Below, one piece after another: positions 51,870-60,344 of a stretch of DNA of 64,000 nt (position 1 is the stretch's first letter; every line of letters starts with the position of its first letter). The translations under genes were made by a program, and so were the position numbers. The DNA lies in assembly GCA_027019265.1 (NCBI GenBank), contig JALUWX010000107.1, positions 49,881 to 113,880 on the forward strand, written 5' to 3'. The stretch comes from Phycisphaerales bacterium. Its GTDB lineage: Bacteria > Planctomycetota > Phycisphaerae > Phycisphaerales > UBA1924. Below the pieces are notes generated by a model. The model had not been told where the DNA came from. It saw only the letters and a list, made by a program, of their open reading frames with translations, and searched no databases.

Positions 51870-52676
51870 ATGAGCGATCCAGAACCCACAAACCCGACTC
51901 AAGAATCCCAGGATAAATCCATCGGAGCCATCCTCGGTCGGCTCGGACCCGCGGCCTGGCTCGGGATCGCTTGGGCCGTCATGCCCGGGGTCATGGGGAT
52001 CGTGCTCCTTGCGAACATGGGCCGCGCTTCGGACTTCCTCCGGGCGCGCACGGACCACGGGGGGTCCGAGTTCCTCACCGGGGTCGCGATGTACGTCGGG
52101 ATCTTCATCCTGACGGCCGGGATCGGGATGCTCCCGACCTACTCCCAAGCCATCTTGGCCGGGTACGCCTTCGGGCTCGTCTGGGGTTTCCCGGCCGCCC
52201 TGATCGGGTTCACCGGCGCGTCGATCATCGGGTACTTCATCGCCGCCACGATCGCGCGGGACCGGGTGGAGAACGAGATCCATCACCACCCCAAAGCGGA
52301 GATCGTGCGCGATGCGTTCGTGAAGCACGGGTTCTGGAGGGCGCTCGGGATCCTGATCCTCATCCGGATCCCCCCGACCTCGCCGTTCTCGCTGATGAAC
52401 GGGATCATGAGTGTCTCGGGGGTCCGCTTGATCCCGTACGTGATCGCAACAGCGATCGGGATGGCGCCGCGCACCTTCGCGGCCGTCTGGATCGGGTCTG
52501 GTGTCCAGGACTGGAGCGAGCAGAGCAAACCCAAGTGGATGATCATCTCGGGGATCGTGCTCACCGTGATCGTCGTGATCGTGCTGGGTCAGTTCGCGAA
52601 CAAAGCGATCGCGAAAGCGACCGGCGGGTCGGGCTCAGTCTCGGATGATCCCGAACCGAATCCGAACGAAGGTTGA
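51870..52676 (+). CDS. VTT-domain (TVP38/DedA-like) membrane protein
   Basis: A 268-residue inner-membrane protein of the VTT/SNARE-associated (TVP38/TMEM64/DedA) family, now linked to lipid flipping and envelope homeostasis. It has about five helices and the family segments GIGMLPTYSQAILAGYAFG, GASIIGYFIAATIA, HHHPKAEIVRDAF and LIRIPPTSPFSLMNGIMS. The next gene is a paralogue with an N-terminal extension; the two were probably produced by duplication. ATG 51870 sits 6 nt behind a -10-like element with no ribosome binding site. The transported substrate is not known. Confidence 0.85.
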   Translation: MSDPEPTNPTQESQDKSIGAILGRLGPAAWLGIAWAVMPGVMGIVLLANMGRASDFLRARTDHGGSEFLTGVAMYVGIFILTAGIGMLPTYSQAILAGYAFGLVWGFPAALIGFTGASIIGYFIAATIARDRVENEIHHHPKAEIVRDAFVKHGFWRALGILILIRIPPTSPFSLMNGIMSVSGVRLIPYVIATAIGMAPRTFAAVWIGSGVQDWSEQSKPKWMIISGIVLTVIVVIVLGQFANKAIAKATGGSGSVSDDPEPNPNEG

Positions 52677-52721
52677 TCCGGATTGACAGCCCGGAGCACT
52701 GGCGAACCGGAACCCGACGGC

Positions 52722-52727
52722 TACACT
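52722..52727 (+). promoter_or_regulatory. TACACT -10-like element before second VTT gene, leaderless-type
   Basis: TACACT ends exactly 6 nt before ATG 52734; the six bases are CCCCCG. No ribosome binding site, and the element is out of the preceding gene. Confidence 0.5.
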
Positions 52728-52733
52728 CCCCCG

Positions 52734-53915
52734 ATGCGCGCTGTTGCGACCGAGTCTCAATTGCACACCGACACCACCCCTCCGATCTCGAGGACGGTGG
52801 CGCTCGACCTGTACGACACGGACTCGGACTCCCAGTGTCAGGGTCCTGATGCGGACTGCGCCTGCGCGGAGTGCTGTCACTCGACCTCGATCTTCGGAGC
52901 GGCGGCCTGTGTGATGGTCGATGCATCGACCCGCGCCAAACCCCGGACCCGGGCGCAGCGCCTGGGCGCACAATCAATGCACTGGGGGGTGCTCTTCGTC
53001 GCGCTCGCATGGTCGCTCCCCATGCTCGTCAATGTCATGGGTGAAGGGCTGCGCGAGTGGACCCGGGTCTTCGTCCTGAACACATGGGTGGGGCCGACGT
53101 TTGTCCTCGGCGCTTCGACGATGTTCGCGATCGGGTTCCTGAGCAAGCTCGGGATCGAGCGCGTCGTCGGCGGGTGCGCGATGATCCGTCGGTTGGGTCC
53201 AGCAGCGATCCTCGGGGTTGCGTGGTCCACTCTCCCGAGCTTCGCCGGGGTCTTGCTCGTCCTGAACATGGAACCGATCCGACTCGCGCTCGTGGGGGAC
53301 GGGGGTTCAACGATCCAACTCATGATGGGTGTGGGGATCTACATCGCCGCCTTCGTCGTGCTCGCCGGGCTCGGGTGTCTCCCGACCGTCTCCCAAGCGA
53401 TCTTGGCTGGGTACGCCTTCGGGCTCCCCCTCGGATTCGCGGCCGCGCTGCTCGGGTTCGGGGGCGCTTCCCTTGTCGGCTACGAACTCGTCCAGCGCGT
53501 CGCGCGCAAGCGCGTCGAGCACGAGCTCCACCACTCCCCCAAAGCGATGATGATCCGGGACGCGCTCCTCAACGCATCGACGGGGCGAGCGCTCCTGATC
53601 GTGTCGTTGCTCCGTTCGTCACCCACCGCGCCGTTCGCGCTGACGAACCTGCTCCTCGGGTGTCTGGGTGTGAACCGCTGGGTCTTCTTCTTCGGGACCC
53701 TGATCGGGATGACCCCGAGAACCCTCGCGGCCGTCCTCATCGGGCTGACCTTCACGGGATGGAACGGGGGGTTCGACAAGCCCTGGTGGGTCGTGGCGCT
53801 CGGGATCGCATCGCTCGTCGTGCTCCTGATCGTCATCGCGCGGGTCAGCTCGAAAGCGCTGGAGCGCGTCTCGCGCGAGCGCGACGGAGCGCCCAAGGGC
53901 GCGGCCATCGCCTGA
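52734..53915 (+). CDS. VTT-domain membrane protein with Cys-rich N-terminal extension
   Basis: A 393-residue paralogue of the preceding protein. The VTT core (about residues 165-360) has GLGCLPTVSQAILAGYAFGL, GASLVGYELVQRVA, HHSPKAMMIRDAL and LLRSSPTAPFALTNLL. Before it, about 120 extra residues include a cytoplasmic segment with Cys at positions 35, 42, 44, 47, 48 and 59 (CQGPDADCACAECC) and two added membrane helices. The Cys cluster could bind a metal or Fe-S centre, or form disulfides. ATG 52734 is 6 nt behind a -10-like element. An upstream TTG at 52683 in frame lacks support. Confidence 0.82.
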   Translation: MRAVATESQLHTDTTPPISRTVALDLYDTDSDSQCQGPDADCACAECCHSTSIFGAAACVMVDASTRAKPRTRAQRLGAQSMHWGVLFVALAWSLPMLVNVMGEGLREWTRVFVLNTWVGPTFVLGASTMFAIGFLSKLGIERVVGGCAMIRRLGPAAILGVAWSTLPSFAGVLLVLNMEPIRLALVGDGGSTIQLMMGVGIYIAAFVVLAGLGCLPTVSQAILAGYAFGLPLGFAAALLGFGGASLVGYELVQRVARKRVEHELHHSPKAMMIRDALLNASTGRALLIVSLLRSSPTAPFALTNLLLGCLGVNRWVFFFGTLIGMTPRTLAAVLIGLTFTGWNGGFDKPWWVVALGIASLVVLLIVIARVSSKALERVSRERDGAPKGAAIA

Positions 53916-53916
53916 A

Positions 53917-55464
53917 TCAGATCGGGTCTTTGAGCAGCAGCACGAGCGTGACCAGCGTCGTCACGAGCGTGAAGTTGTGGATGAAGTGCATCGTCATCGG
54001 CGCGATGATCGACCCGCGCCACTCCCGAACGAACGAGAACACGAACCCGAGCGTGATCAGCGGCGCGACGAGCAGCGGCCCGTACGAGTGCATAAACGCG
54101 AACAGGATCGCGCTCACCAACCCCGTGACCACCCAATGGAACCGCGCGCGCAGGTGACGATGGAGCGCCCCACGGAAGATCAACTCCTCCGTGATCGGCG
54201 CCCAGATCGTCGCGAGCGAGTACAGCAGGACGATCGTGAACAGATCCCCCGACGAAACAAGATCGAAGATCGGGTTGTTCGGGGTCGTCTCCATCGTCGT
54301 CTGGTTCTTCAAACTCGACACGATGATGATGATCACGAACGTGATCGCAACAGCGACCATGTAGATCGGGACACACGCAAGGTACGACAGGAACCCGATC
54401 CCGATCTCCTTGAACACCCCGGACCCGGAGTGGAGCCCGATCGCGCGTCTCCACTCGGACGAGCGCATCCCCCGGACCAACGGCCACAGCGGAGTCAGCA
54501 TGAGCCCCCATTGCATGGGCATGGAGATCAGCGCCCAAGCGGGATCGACGAGGACCGCGAGCGCGGTTGCGCCCACACTCATCACCCCGAAACACAGCAC
54601 AAAGAGCGCGTAGGACTCGAGGAACACGGATCCGCCCGGCGATGGGGGGTCGAACTTCAGGACGCGCGTGCGCGAAGTCCCGAGCTTGATGATCCCGATC
54701 GCCAGGATCGCCATCCCGGCGAGGGGCGCGAGGATGATGACACCCATGACGAGCAGAAGGAAAATGGTGATCCCGACGAACCCCGTGACCACGGGTTGGC
54801 GCTGGGGATCGGAATCGGGGAGCCCGTGGGTGATCGCCGCGCGTCCGAGCGGCCCGTACCGGGTCTCGAGCTGGGCTTTCATCTCCATCGAGATCGAATC
54901 GCGCCCGTTCCGATAGATGGATTCGAGCGCGTTGAGTTCGTTCCGGACGAGGGTGTGTTCGTTCTCGTAGGGTCCCCCCCCGGGGTCCCGATCGATCTCG
55001 GTCTCGTTCAGCAGATCTCGCGCGTCCCGGATGTACTCGATCGCTCGGTCTTCCCCTCTGAACTCCCCGATCATGATCGCCGCCCGAACCTTGTCCTCGG
55101 CGGCGAAGGCGGCGGCGTTCATGTTGTCCTCGACGGCGTCCCGGATCGGATCCCCGGCCGCCCCCTGGGAGTCCGTGTACTCGCGCATCCGGAGGAAGAT
55201 CCGCGCGACAAGGTCCGTCTGCCCGAATCGGCCCGGCGCGGGTGTGTCGGGGGTCGGCGCGATGATCTCGGGTGGTGGGGCTCCGAAGGCCGCGTACTGC
55301 TGGGCTTCCGAGAGGTTCTGCCACCCGATGACGAGCCCGGCCCCGAGGACGGCGATCAGGAGGGTCAGGGCTCGGGAGAACCCGGACCCGGGATCCGGAT
55401 TCCGGGTCTGAGGAGTCAGATCGCTGCTGGAAGGGTCGGGATCGTGGTGCATCGGGGTTGTCAT
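53917..55464 (-). CDS. CPBP-family intramembrane metalloprotease
   Basis: A 515-residue membrane protein with a CPBP (CAAX/Abi) domain in the C-terminal third: PITEELIFRGALHRHL (EExxxR), LFAFMHSYGP and MHFIHNFT provide the Glu and His residues of the zinc site. Such proteases act on prenylated or membrane-bound peptides and can serve in self-immunity or envelope control. The N-terminal half has one helix (about 30-48), a soluble periplasmic or cytoplasmic region of about 170 residues with Asp/Glu-rich helices, and further helices. It is longer than typical members (about 250). Convergent with the VTT gene, divergent from rplM. Confidence 0.85.
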   Translation of the reverse strand: MTTPMHHDPDPSSSDLTPQTRNPDPGSGFSRALTLLIAVLGAGLVIGWQNLSEAQQYAAFGAPPPEIIAPTPDTPAPGRFGQTDLVARIFLRMREYTDSQGAAGDPIRDAVEDNMNAAAFAAEDKVRAAIMIGEFRGEDRAIEYIRDARDLLNETEIDRDPGGGPYENEHTLVRNELNALESIYRNGRDSISMEMKAQLETRYGPLGRAAITHGLPDSDPQRQPVVTGFVGITIFLLLVMGVIILAPLAGMAILAIGIIKLGTSRTRVLKFDPPSPGGSVFLESYALFVLCFGVMSVGATALAVLVDPAWALISMPMQWGLMLTPLWPLVRGMRSSEWRRAIGLHSGSGVFKEIGIGFLSYLACVPIYMVAVAITFVIIIIVSSLKNQTTMETTPNNPIFDLVSSGDLFTIVLLYSLATIWAPITEELIFRGALHRHLRARFHWVVTGLVSAILFAFMHSYGPLLVAPLITLGFVFSFVREWRGSIIAPMTMHFIHNFTLVTTLVTLVLLLKDPI

Positions 55465-55541
55465 CGGGTGATTGTTCGGGATTCAACGAGGATTCTGAGG
55501 ATCGGGGACGGGATTCGTGCGCCCGGGACGGGTTCCAGGGC

Positions 55542-55570
55542 TTGACCGGGGTGGGGGAGGTGTCTAATTT
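55542..55570 (+). promoter_or_regulatory. Promoter of the rplM-rpsI operon
   Basis: TTGACC (55542-55547), a 17-nt spacer, TAATTT (55565-55570): a near-consensus sigma-70 promoter. It gives a leader of about 165 nt before rplM, long enough for regulation by a ribosomal protein; I did not identify a defined L13-leader fold in it. Confidence 0.7.
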
Positions 55571-55743
55571 CCTTCTCCGCTTGGCTTTGGCTCAGCGGCA
55601 CGAGTTTACAAATCTGTCGGCTTCGGGGTTTCCCGAGATCGACCCGCCCTGCCCGGTAGGCAGCGTGTGAAGCGTCCATGGAAGGTCGCGAGTCGGCGTC
55701 GCGTGACGTTGATGAGCGGATTCAAGGACGCCTGGAGCGGATC

Positions 55744-56196
55744 ATGTCGAGCAATACCCGTCATCATCTCCGTCGTCAGACGTTCATGGCCAAGAAGGGC
55801 GAAGTCGCCAAGCAGTGGCGCCACGTCGATGCGACCGACGTCCCCCTCGGCCGTCTCGCCTCGGATATCGCTGTCGTCCTCATGGGCAAGCACCGTCCCG
55901 AGTACACCCCCCACGTTGACTGCGGCGATTTCGTCATCGTCACCAACGCGAGCAAGGTCGGGCTCACCGGCAACAAGGCCGAGCAGAAGCTCAAGCTGAA
56001 GTACACCGGGTTCCCGGGTGGGCAGAAGGCCGAGAAGTACGGCGATGTCCGTGAGCGTCGTCCCGACATCCTCATCTCCGATGCGGTTCGTCGCATGCTC
56101 CCCAAGAACCGCTTGGGTCGTCAGATGCTCAAGAAGCTCAAGGTCTACGAAGGCGCGGATCACCCCCACGCCGGCATCGAGACGATCGCGCTTTAA
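55744..56196 (+). CDS. rplM: 50S ribosomal protein L13
   Basis: A 150-residue L13 (E. coli 142). It has WRHVDATDVPLGRLASDIAV near the start, LMGKHRPEYTPHVDCGDFVI and DAVRRMLPKNRLGRQMLKKL, the conserved core that binds 23S rRNA early in 50S assembly. ATG 55744 follows TGGAG by about 7 nt; the frame is open upstream but without similarity. It is the first gene of the usual rplM-rpsI operon, 84 nt before rpsI. Confidence 0.96.
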   Translation: MSSNTRHHLRRQTFMAKKGEVAKQWRHVDATDVPLGRLASDIAVVLMGKHRPEYTPHVDCGDFVIVTNASKVGLTGNKAEQKLKLKYTGFPGGQKAEKYGDVRERRPDILISDAVRRMLPKNRLGRQMLKKLKVYEGADHPHAGIETIAL

Positions 56197-56280
56197 CCAA
56201 ACCACCCCATCGTCCAAAGCGACCCGGCGCGTGCTCGGGGACGTGGATGCGGACGATCGATACGAAGGATTTGACCACAC

Positions 56281-56811
56281 ATGGCTGGATACGAGACCAC
56301 GATCACGAACCCTGATCTTGTCGGCGAGAGCGTTGCCGATGCGGCGCCCGAAGCAGCGGCGGAGCGCGTGCTCCCCGACCCCAAACCCGCCGACAAGCAC
56401 GGCTGGTGGTGGGGCACGGGTCGTCGCAAGACCGCCGTCGCCCGTGTGCGCATCCGTCCCGCGAAGGACGCCGACAAGGGGAGCGTGCAGATCCAGATCT
56501 CGAAGAAGAAGTTCAAGAACATCGAGGAGTACTTCTCCGAGATGCGCGATCGCGCTGATGCTGTCGCCCCCCTCAAGCTCACCGACACCAACGGGAAGCT
56601 CGACGTCTTCGTCCGCGCCCACGGCGGCGGGTACATGGGCCAAGCCCAAGCGATCCGTCTCGGGATCTCCCGCGCCCTCGTCGGGTACGACCCCAACTTC
56701 GAACCCGCCCTCCGTGAAGCGGGCTACCTGACCCGCGACGCGCGGAAGGTCGAACGCAAGAAGTACGGCCAGCCCGGTGCTCGCCGCCGCTTCCAGTTCT
56801 CGAAGCGCTGA
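56281..56811 (+). CDS. rpsI: 30S ribosomal protein S9
   Basis: A 176-residue S9, longer than E. coli (130) by an N-terminal extension of about 45 Ala/Glu/Pro-rich residues. The core starts at [18 protein letters not shown] and includes [20 protein letters not shown]; the protein ends [18 protein letters not shown], the basic tail that reaches the P-site tRNA. The extension is a modest lineage feature. It follows rplM by 84 nt and ends with a strong terminator. Confidence 0.96.
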   Translation: MAGYETTITNPDLVGESVADAAPEAAAERVLPDPKPADKHGWWWGTGRRKTAVARVRIRPAKDADKGSVQIQISKKKFKNIEEYFSEMRDRADAVAPLKLTDTNGKLDVFVRAHGGGYMGQAQAIRLGISRALVGYDPNFEPALREAGYLTRDARKVERKKYGQPGARRRFQFSKR

Positions 56812-56869
56812 TTCCGATCTCTCCTTTGGGCTGTGGAACGCACTCCAGACGTTCCGCATGTTCAAACCC

Positions 56870-56902
56870 AACGGCTCCGGGCTTTGGTCCGGAGCCGTTT
56901 TT
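56870..56902 (+). terminator. Rho-independent terminator of rplM-rpsI
   Basis: AACGGCTCCGG (56870-56880), an 8-nt loop, CCGGAGCCGTT (56889-56899), then TTTTC. A perfect 11-bp stem 58 nt after the rpsI stop codon. Confidence 0.92.
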
Positions 56903-56919
56903 TCTTGCGCGCACCGTGA

Positions 56920-56925
56920 TATCGT
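56920..56925 (+). promoter_or_regulatory. TATCGT -10-like element, leaderless-type
   Basis: TATCGT ends exactly 6 nt before ATG 56932; the six bases are GTCCCC. No ribosome binding site. It sits just beyond the rpsI terminator, so the next gene needs its own promoter. Confidence 0.5.
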
Positions 56926-56931
56926 GTCCCC

Positions 56932-57615
56932 ATGGCGCGTCGCACGAAGCCACGAACACGATCCGGGGGGACGGGAAGATCGCTCGATCGGTTCACGATC
57001 GTGTGTCTCTGCGCGATCGCGCTCGTGTGTGTTTCGACGATCGTGGTGCTTTTCATGCTCAGCGGCCTTCGCCGCGCCCCCTCCTGGTGGGCCGAAGCGA
57101 TCATCGTCCATGCCGATGCACCGGAAAGCGCGATCCAACTCGAGAACCGGGTCACGAGCGCGCTCACGCGCGTCCGTGAGGAACCCGACTGGAACGTCGC
57201 GATCGAGCAGGAGAACCTCAACGCGTGGCTCGCGCATCGGCTCGAGCCGACGATCCGGACCCACTTCGGGGACGAAGCATGGGACGGGTCCCTGCGCGAG
57301 GTGCGCATCCGACTCCGTGACGACGAGATCACCTGCGGCGCACGGATCCCCGACGGACACGGATCCAGCGTGGTGTGGGTCCGGATGGCGCTGCTCATCG
57401 ACAAGGACCAACGATTCGTCGCGCGTCCCGTGGAAGCGGCGATCGGTCGGACCCGGATCCCCGTGTCGTGGGTCGAAGGGTACCTCGGGGAAGAGAACCT
57501 CGGGAAAGCGCGGCTGGACCTGGGGGACGGGCGCGAGGTCCTGATCCGCGCTATCCGCGCTCGGGACGGAAGACTCGAGTTCGCGCTGCGCACCCAGCTC
57601 GTCGAGTCGTTCTAA
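56932..57615 (+). CDS. Single-pass membrane protein of unknown function
   Basis: A 227-residue protein. The first 20 residues are basic and cytoplasmic (MARRTKPRTRSGGTGRS), followed by one helix (about 22-45, FTIVCLCAIALVCVSTIVVL), so the rest faces the periplasm. The body is a mixed alpha/beta region (LNAWLAHRLEPTIRTHFGD; VRIRLRDDEITCGARI) that resembles lipid-binding or LEA-like sheets but has no named family. ATG 56932 is placed by the -10-like element 6 nt upstream. Convergent with a lipoprotein gene, 9 nt away. Confidence 0.72.
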   Translation: MARRTKPRTRSGGTGRSLDRFTIVCLCAIALVCVSTIVVLFMLSGLRRAPSWWAEAIIVHADAPESAIQLENRVTSALTRVREEPDWNVAIEQENLNAWLAHRLEPTIRTHFGDEAWDGSLREVRIRLRDDEITCGARIPDGHGSSVVWVRMALLIDKDQRFVARPVEAAIGRTRIPVSWVEGYLGEENLGKARLDLGDGREVLIRAIRARDGRLEFALRTQLVESF

Positions 57616-57624
57616 CTCATCCGA

Positions 57625-58188
57625 TCATCTCGAGGTCCATTGGTTCACAAGCTTCCTTGCATGGGGTGTCTGGATCGTCCGGATCGTGTTCGCGTTGGAC
57701 TCGATTGCGCTGCGCATCACGGGGTCGGTGCGCATCGCGAGATCGATGGACTCAACGATGGATCGCGCGCTCTTCTTGAGCGCCCCCGATCGGGTGAGTG
57801 TTGCGATCAGCGCCGCACCCAGCACGAGCGGCGCTTGGATCGGCGCGGGGACCCAGGGGGAGATCGAGTCCACAGCGATCGTCAGCGCATCGCTCGGATT
57901 CTGCGCTTCATCCATCGTCTGCTGTGCTTGGAGGATCGCGCTATCGAGGATTGAGATCTGCGCCCGGAGCTGCGCGATATCGCTGTCGATGGGACCCGAT
58001 TCCGAGTCCGGGATCGACTCGCGCAGGAGCTCGAGCTCGTCCAGTTTCGATCGGGACGAATCGCGCGTCGTCTGCGCGCTCTGGGTCATGGATTCGATCC
58101 GCGCGATCGATTCGTCGAGCGAAGCGCACCCTGATTGGGTGAGCACAACGACGGCGATCGTGAGAATTGTAATGATGGTCCGTTTCAT
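57625..58188 (-). CDS. Lipoprotein with helical body
   Basis: A 187-residue lipoprotein: MKRTIITILTIAVVVLTQSG with lipobox SGC at about residue 21. The mature part begins with a helical, coiled-coil-like region (about 25-95, Asp/Glu/Ser/Arg/Gln-rich), then a hydrophobic stretch (about 110-135, IQAPLVLGAALIATLTRSGA) and a final basic segment. No family recognised. ATG 58188 follows AGGAG by 9 nt. Downstream of lpxC on the same strand with 162 nt between, so probably its own transcript. Confidence 0.72.
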   Translation of the reverse strand: MKRTIITILTIAVVVLTQSGCASLDESIARIESMTQSAQTTRDSSRSKLDELELLRESIPDSESGPIDSDIAQLRAQISILDSAILQAQQTMDEAQNPSDALTIAVDSISPWVPAPIQAPLVLGAALIATLTRSGALKKSARSIVESIDLAMRTDPVMRSAIESNANTIRTIQTPHARKLVNQWTSR

Positions 58189-58350
58189 GATGTCTGACTC
58201 CTGTCGCCGCGCTGTGTCGAAATCCGGGCGCGGCGGAGCCCAGGAGATCGCGCGGGGCGTGGTCATCAGGGGGAACGAATTGTAATCACGAGAGCGGGAG
58301 GGATGGGGAGAAACCGATGGAACCGGGTGAAGATGCGCGCACGGATCCGG

Positions 58351-59205
58351 TCACTGCTGATCGATGATCGCGCGAGCGGCGCTGTGCGCGAGCGCATGTC
58401 CCGATTTGTGCGCGCGCACCCGCGCGATCAACGGCGACCCGACGAGCCGGAGATCCCCGATCAGATCGAGGAGCTTGTGGAGCGCGCACTCGTGCTCGTG
58501 GTTGAGCGCGTTGTCGATCGGTCCGGAGTCGCTGAGCACGAGGAGGTCGCGCGGTGTGAAGTGGTCGAAGAGCCCGAGCCCGCGCATCGCGCTGACCTCG
58601 TGTTCGAGACTGAACGTCCGCGCCGGCGCAACCCGCGCGAGGTAGTCCTCGGGATCGGATCCCCAGCTCACCGTCGCCGGAGTGACCGGAGAGTCCGGGC
58701 CGTAGTCGATCGTGTAGCTGTAGCTCGGGGTGTCCGAGGGTTCGATCTCGATCCACGAATCCCCGTCCTCGACCCGGATGGGTTGGGTGACTGTGATGGG
58801 AGCGGCCGGTTCATCGAGCTCAACGATCCCGGATTCGATAATCGCGCGAGCGAAGGGGAGCGCGGACCCGTCGAAGATCGGGAGCTCGTTCGCGCTCAGG
58901 GTGATGTGCGCGTTGTCGATCCCGAGCCCGGTCAGCGCGCTGAGGATGTGCTCGACGGTGAACACTGGCGCGTCCCCGACCCGGATCGTCGTGCAGCGCG
59001 GCTTCATGGACGTAAAGGCGGGGTGCGCGGGTTCGTTGCTCAGGGTGTCGATGTGCGCGATCGCGCGTTCCCCGTCGAACTCGATCGTGATCCCCGATCC
59101 GGCCGGAGCCGGAGCGATGGTGCAGTCGCTGTGCTGATCCGTGAAAAGTGTGCGCGACCCGATCGTGATGGGGCATCCGATCGTGGTCTGTGTCGCGCGG
59201 CGCAT
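58351..59205 (-). CDS. lpxC: UDP-3-O-acyl-N-acetylglucosamine deacetylase
   Basis: A 284-residue zinc deacetylase, the committed step of lipid A synthesis. It has FTVEHILSALTGLGIDNAHI (first His ligand in VEH), ARTFSLEHEVSAMRGLGLF, and HKLLDLIGDLRLVGSPLIAR with the His and Asp ligands and the DLIGDL motif, then KSGHALAHS with the catalytic His. It is slightly shorter than E. coli LpxC (305). It lies 14 nt after lpxD in the envelope operon. Its presence implies that the organism makes lipid A and has an outer membrane. Confidence 0.93.
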   Translation of the reverse strand: MRRATQTTIGCPITIGSRTLFTDQHSDCTIAPAPAGSGITIEFDGERAIAHIDTLSNEPAHPAFTSMKPRCTTIRVGDAPVFTVEHILSALTGLGIDNAHITLSANELPIFDGSALPFARAIIESGIVELDEPAAPITVTQPIRVEDGDSWIEIEPSDTPSYSYTIDYGPDSPVTPATVSWGSDPEDYLARVAPARTFSLEHEVSAMRGLGLFDHFTPRDLLVLSDSGPIDNALNHEHECALHKLLDLIGDLRLVGSPLIARVRAHKSGHALAHSAARAIIDQQ

Positions 59206-59219
59206 CAGCTACGGACCCG

Positions 59220-60344
59220 TTAGGACTCTCGGTCCTTCTCGAGTTTCTTGAGCCGACGCTCGGTCGATCGGACGAACGACCCGATCTCACGGAGCGCGCC
59301 GTGGTTCGAGAGCGCCTGACGCGCGGGGAGCGCGGGGATCCCGGCGTAGGTCTCGTTCTCGGGGACCCGTTCGAGGACGATCGTCCCCCCGGCGATCTTC
59401 GCGTTGGGTCCGACGGTGGAGTGGTCGTTGAGGACGACCGCGCCCCCGATGAGCGCACCGGCACCGATGGTGACCGAACCCCCGAGGGTGGATCGGCCGC
59501 AGATGATGGAATCCTCGCCGATGATCGAGTTGTGTCCGACATGGACCTGGTTGTCGATCTTGACCCGGTCCCCGATCGTCGTGGACCCGAGCTTGGCGCG
59601 ATCGACGGTGACACACGCGCCGAACTCGACATCGTCGCCGATGACGACATTCCCGATCTGTGGGACCTTGATCGCGCGTCGATCTCCCTTGGGGGGGACG
59701 AACCCGAACCCGTCAGCGCCGATCACGGAGTTGGAAGCGATCAGGCAACGCGCCCCGACCGTGCATCGGTCCTCGATGACGACCCCGGGTTCGAGCACGG
59801 TCCCCGCGCCGAGCGCGGTATCCGCGCCGATGACACAGTTGGGCATGAGGACACAGTGATCGGCGACCTTCGCGCCCGGACCGACCACGCAGTTGGGGCC
59901 GATCGCCGCGCTGGGCGCGACGAGCGCATCCGGATGGATCACCGCGCTCGGGTGGATCCCGGGCGCGGGACGCGTCCGTCCCGGGTCGGCCGCTTGGAGG
60001 ATCGTGACGAACGCGAGGTCCGCATTCTCGACGATGATGATCGCGCGCGAGTCATCGGTGTGATCGAGTTCGACATCATCGGAGACGAGCGCCGCGCCGC
60101 ATCGGGAATCAGCCCATTGCTTCGCGTAGGTCGAGGAGCGGATGAACGTGATCGTGGACGAGGTCCCCGAATCGATCGCGCCCGGGTGATCGAGCATCAC
60201 ATCCGGGTTCCCGACGAGTGTCCCGCCCAGCGCGTCCGCGAGGTCCCCCGCGCGCACGGGGAGCGTGATCGCGCTGGGGTTCGTGCTCGGGATGATCCGG
60301 GGGTCGCTCACGCTGGTCGGCGCCGTGCTCTGGAGGTCGCTCAC
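59220..60344 (-). CDS. lpxD: UDP-3-O-acylglucosamine N-acyltransferase
   Basis: A 374-residue acyltransferase, third step of lipid A synthesis. The N-terminal uridine-binding domain (about residues 25-125) precedes a left-handed beta-helix of hexapeptide repeats (IHPSAVIHPDALVAPSAAIG onward). NQVHVGHNSIIGE carries the catalytic His, and ADGFGFVPPKGDRRAIKVPQ the acyl-chain pocket region. The extreme C-terminus is a helical, charged tail. Its start overlaps the skp stop (60341-60344). It is followed by lpxC after 14 nt. Confidence 0.94.
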   Translation of the reverse strand: MSDLQSTAPTSVSDPRIIPSTNPSAITLPVRAGDLADALGGTLVGNPDVMLDHPGAIDSGTSSTITFIRSSTYAKQWADSRCGAALVSDDVELDHTDDSRAIIIVENADLAFVTILQAADPGRTRPAPGIHPSAVIHPDALVAPSAAIGPNCVVGPGAKVADHCVLMPNCVIGADTALGAGTVLEPGVVIEDRCTVGARCLIASNSVIGADGFGFVPPKGDRRAIKVPQIGNVVIGDDVEFGACVTVDRAKLGSTTIGDRVKIDNQVHVGHNSIIGEDSIICGRSTLGGSVTIGAGALIGGAVVLNDHSTVGPNAKIAGGTIVLERVPENETYAGIPALPARQALSNHGALREIGSFVRSTERRLKKLEKDRES

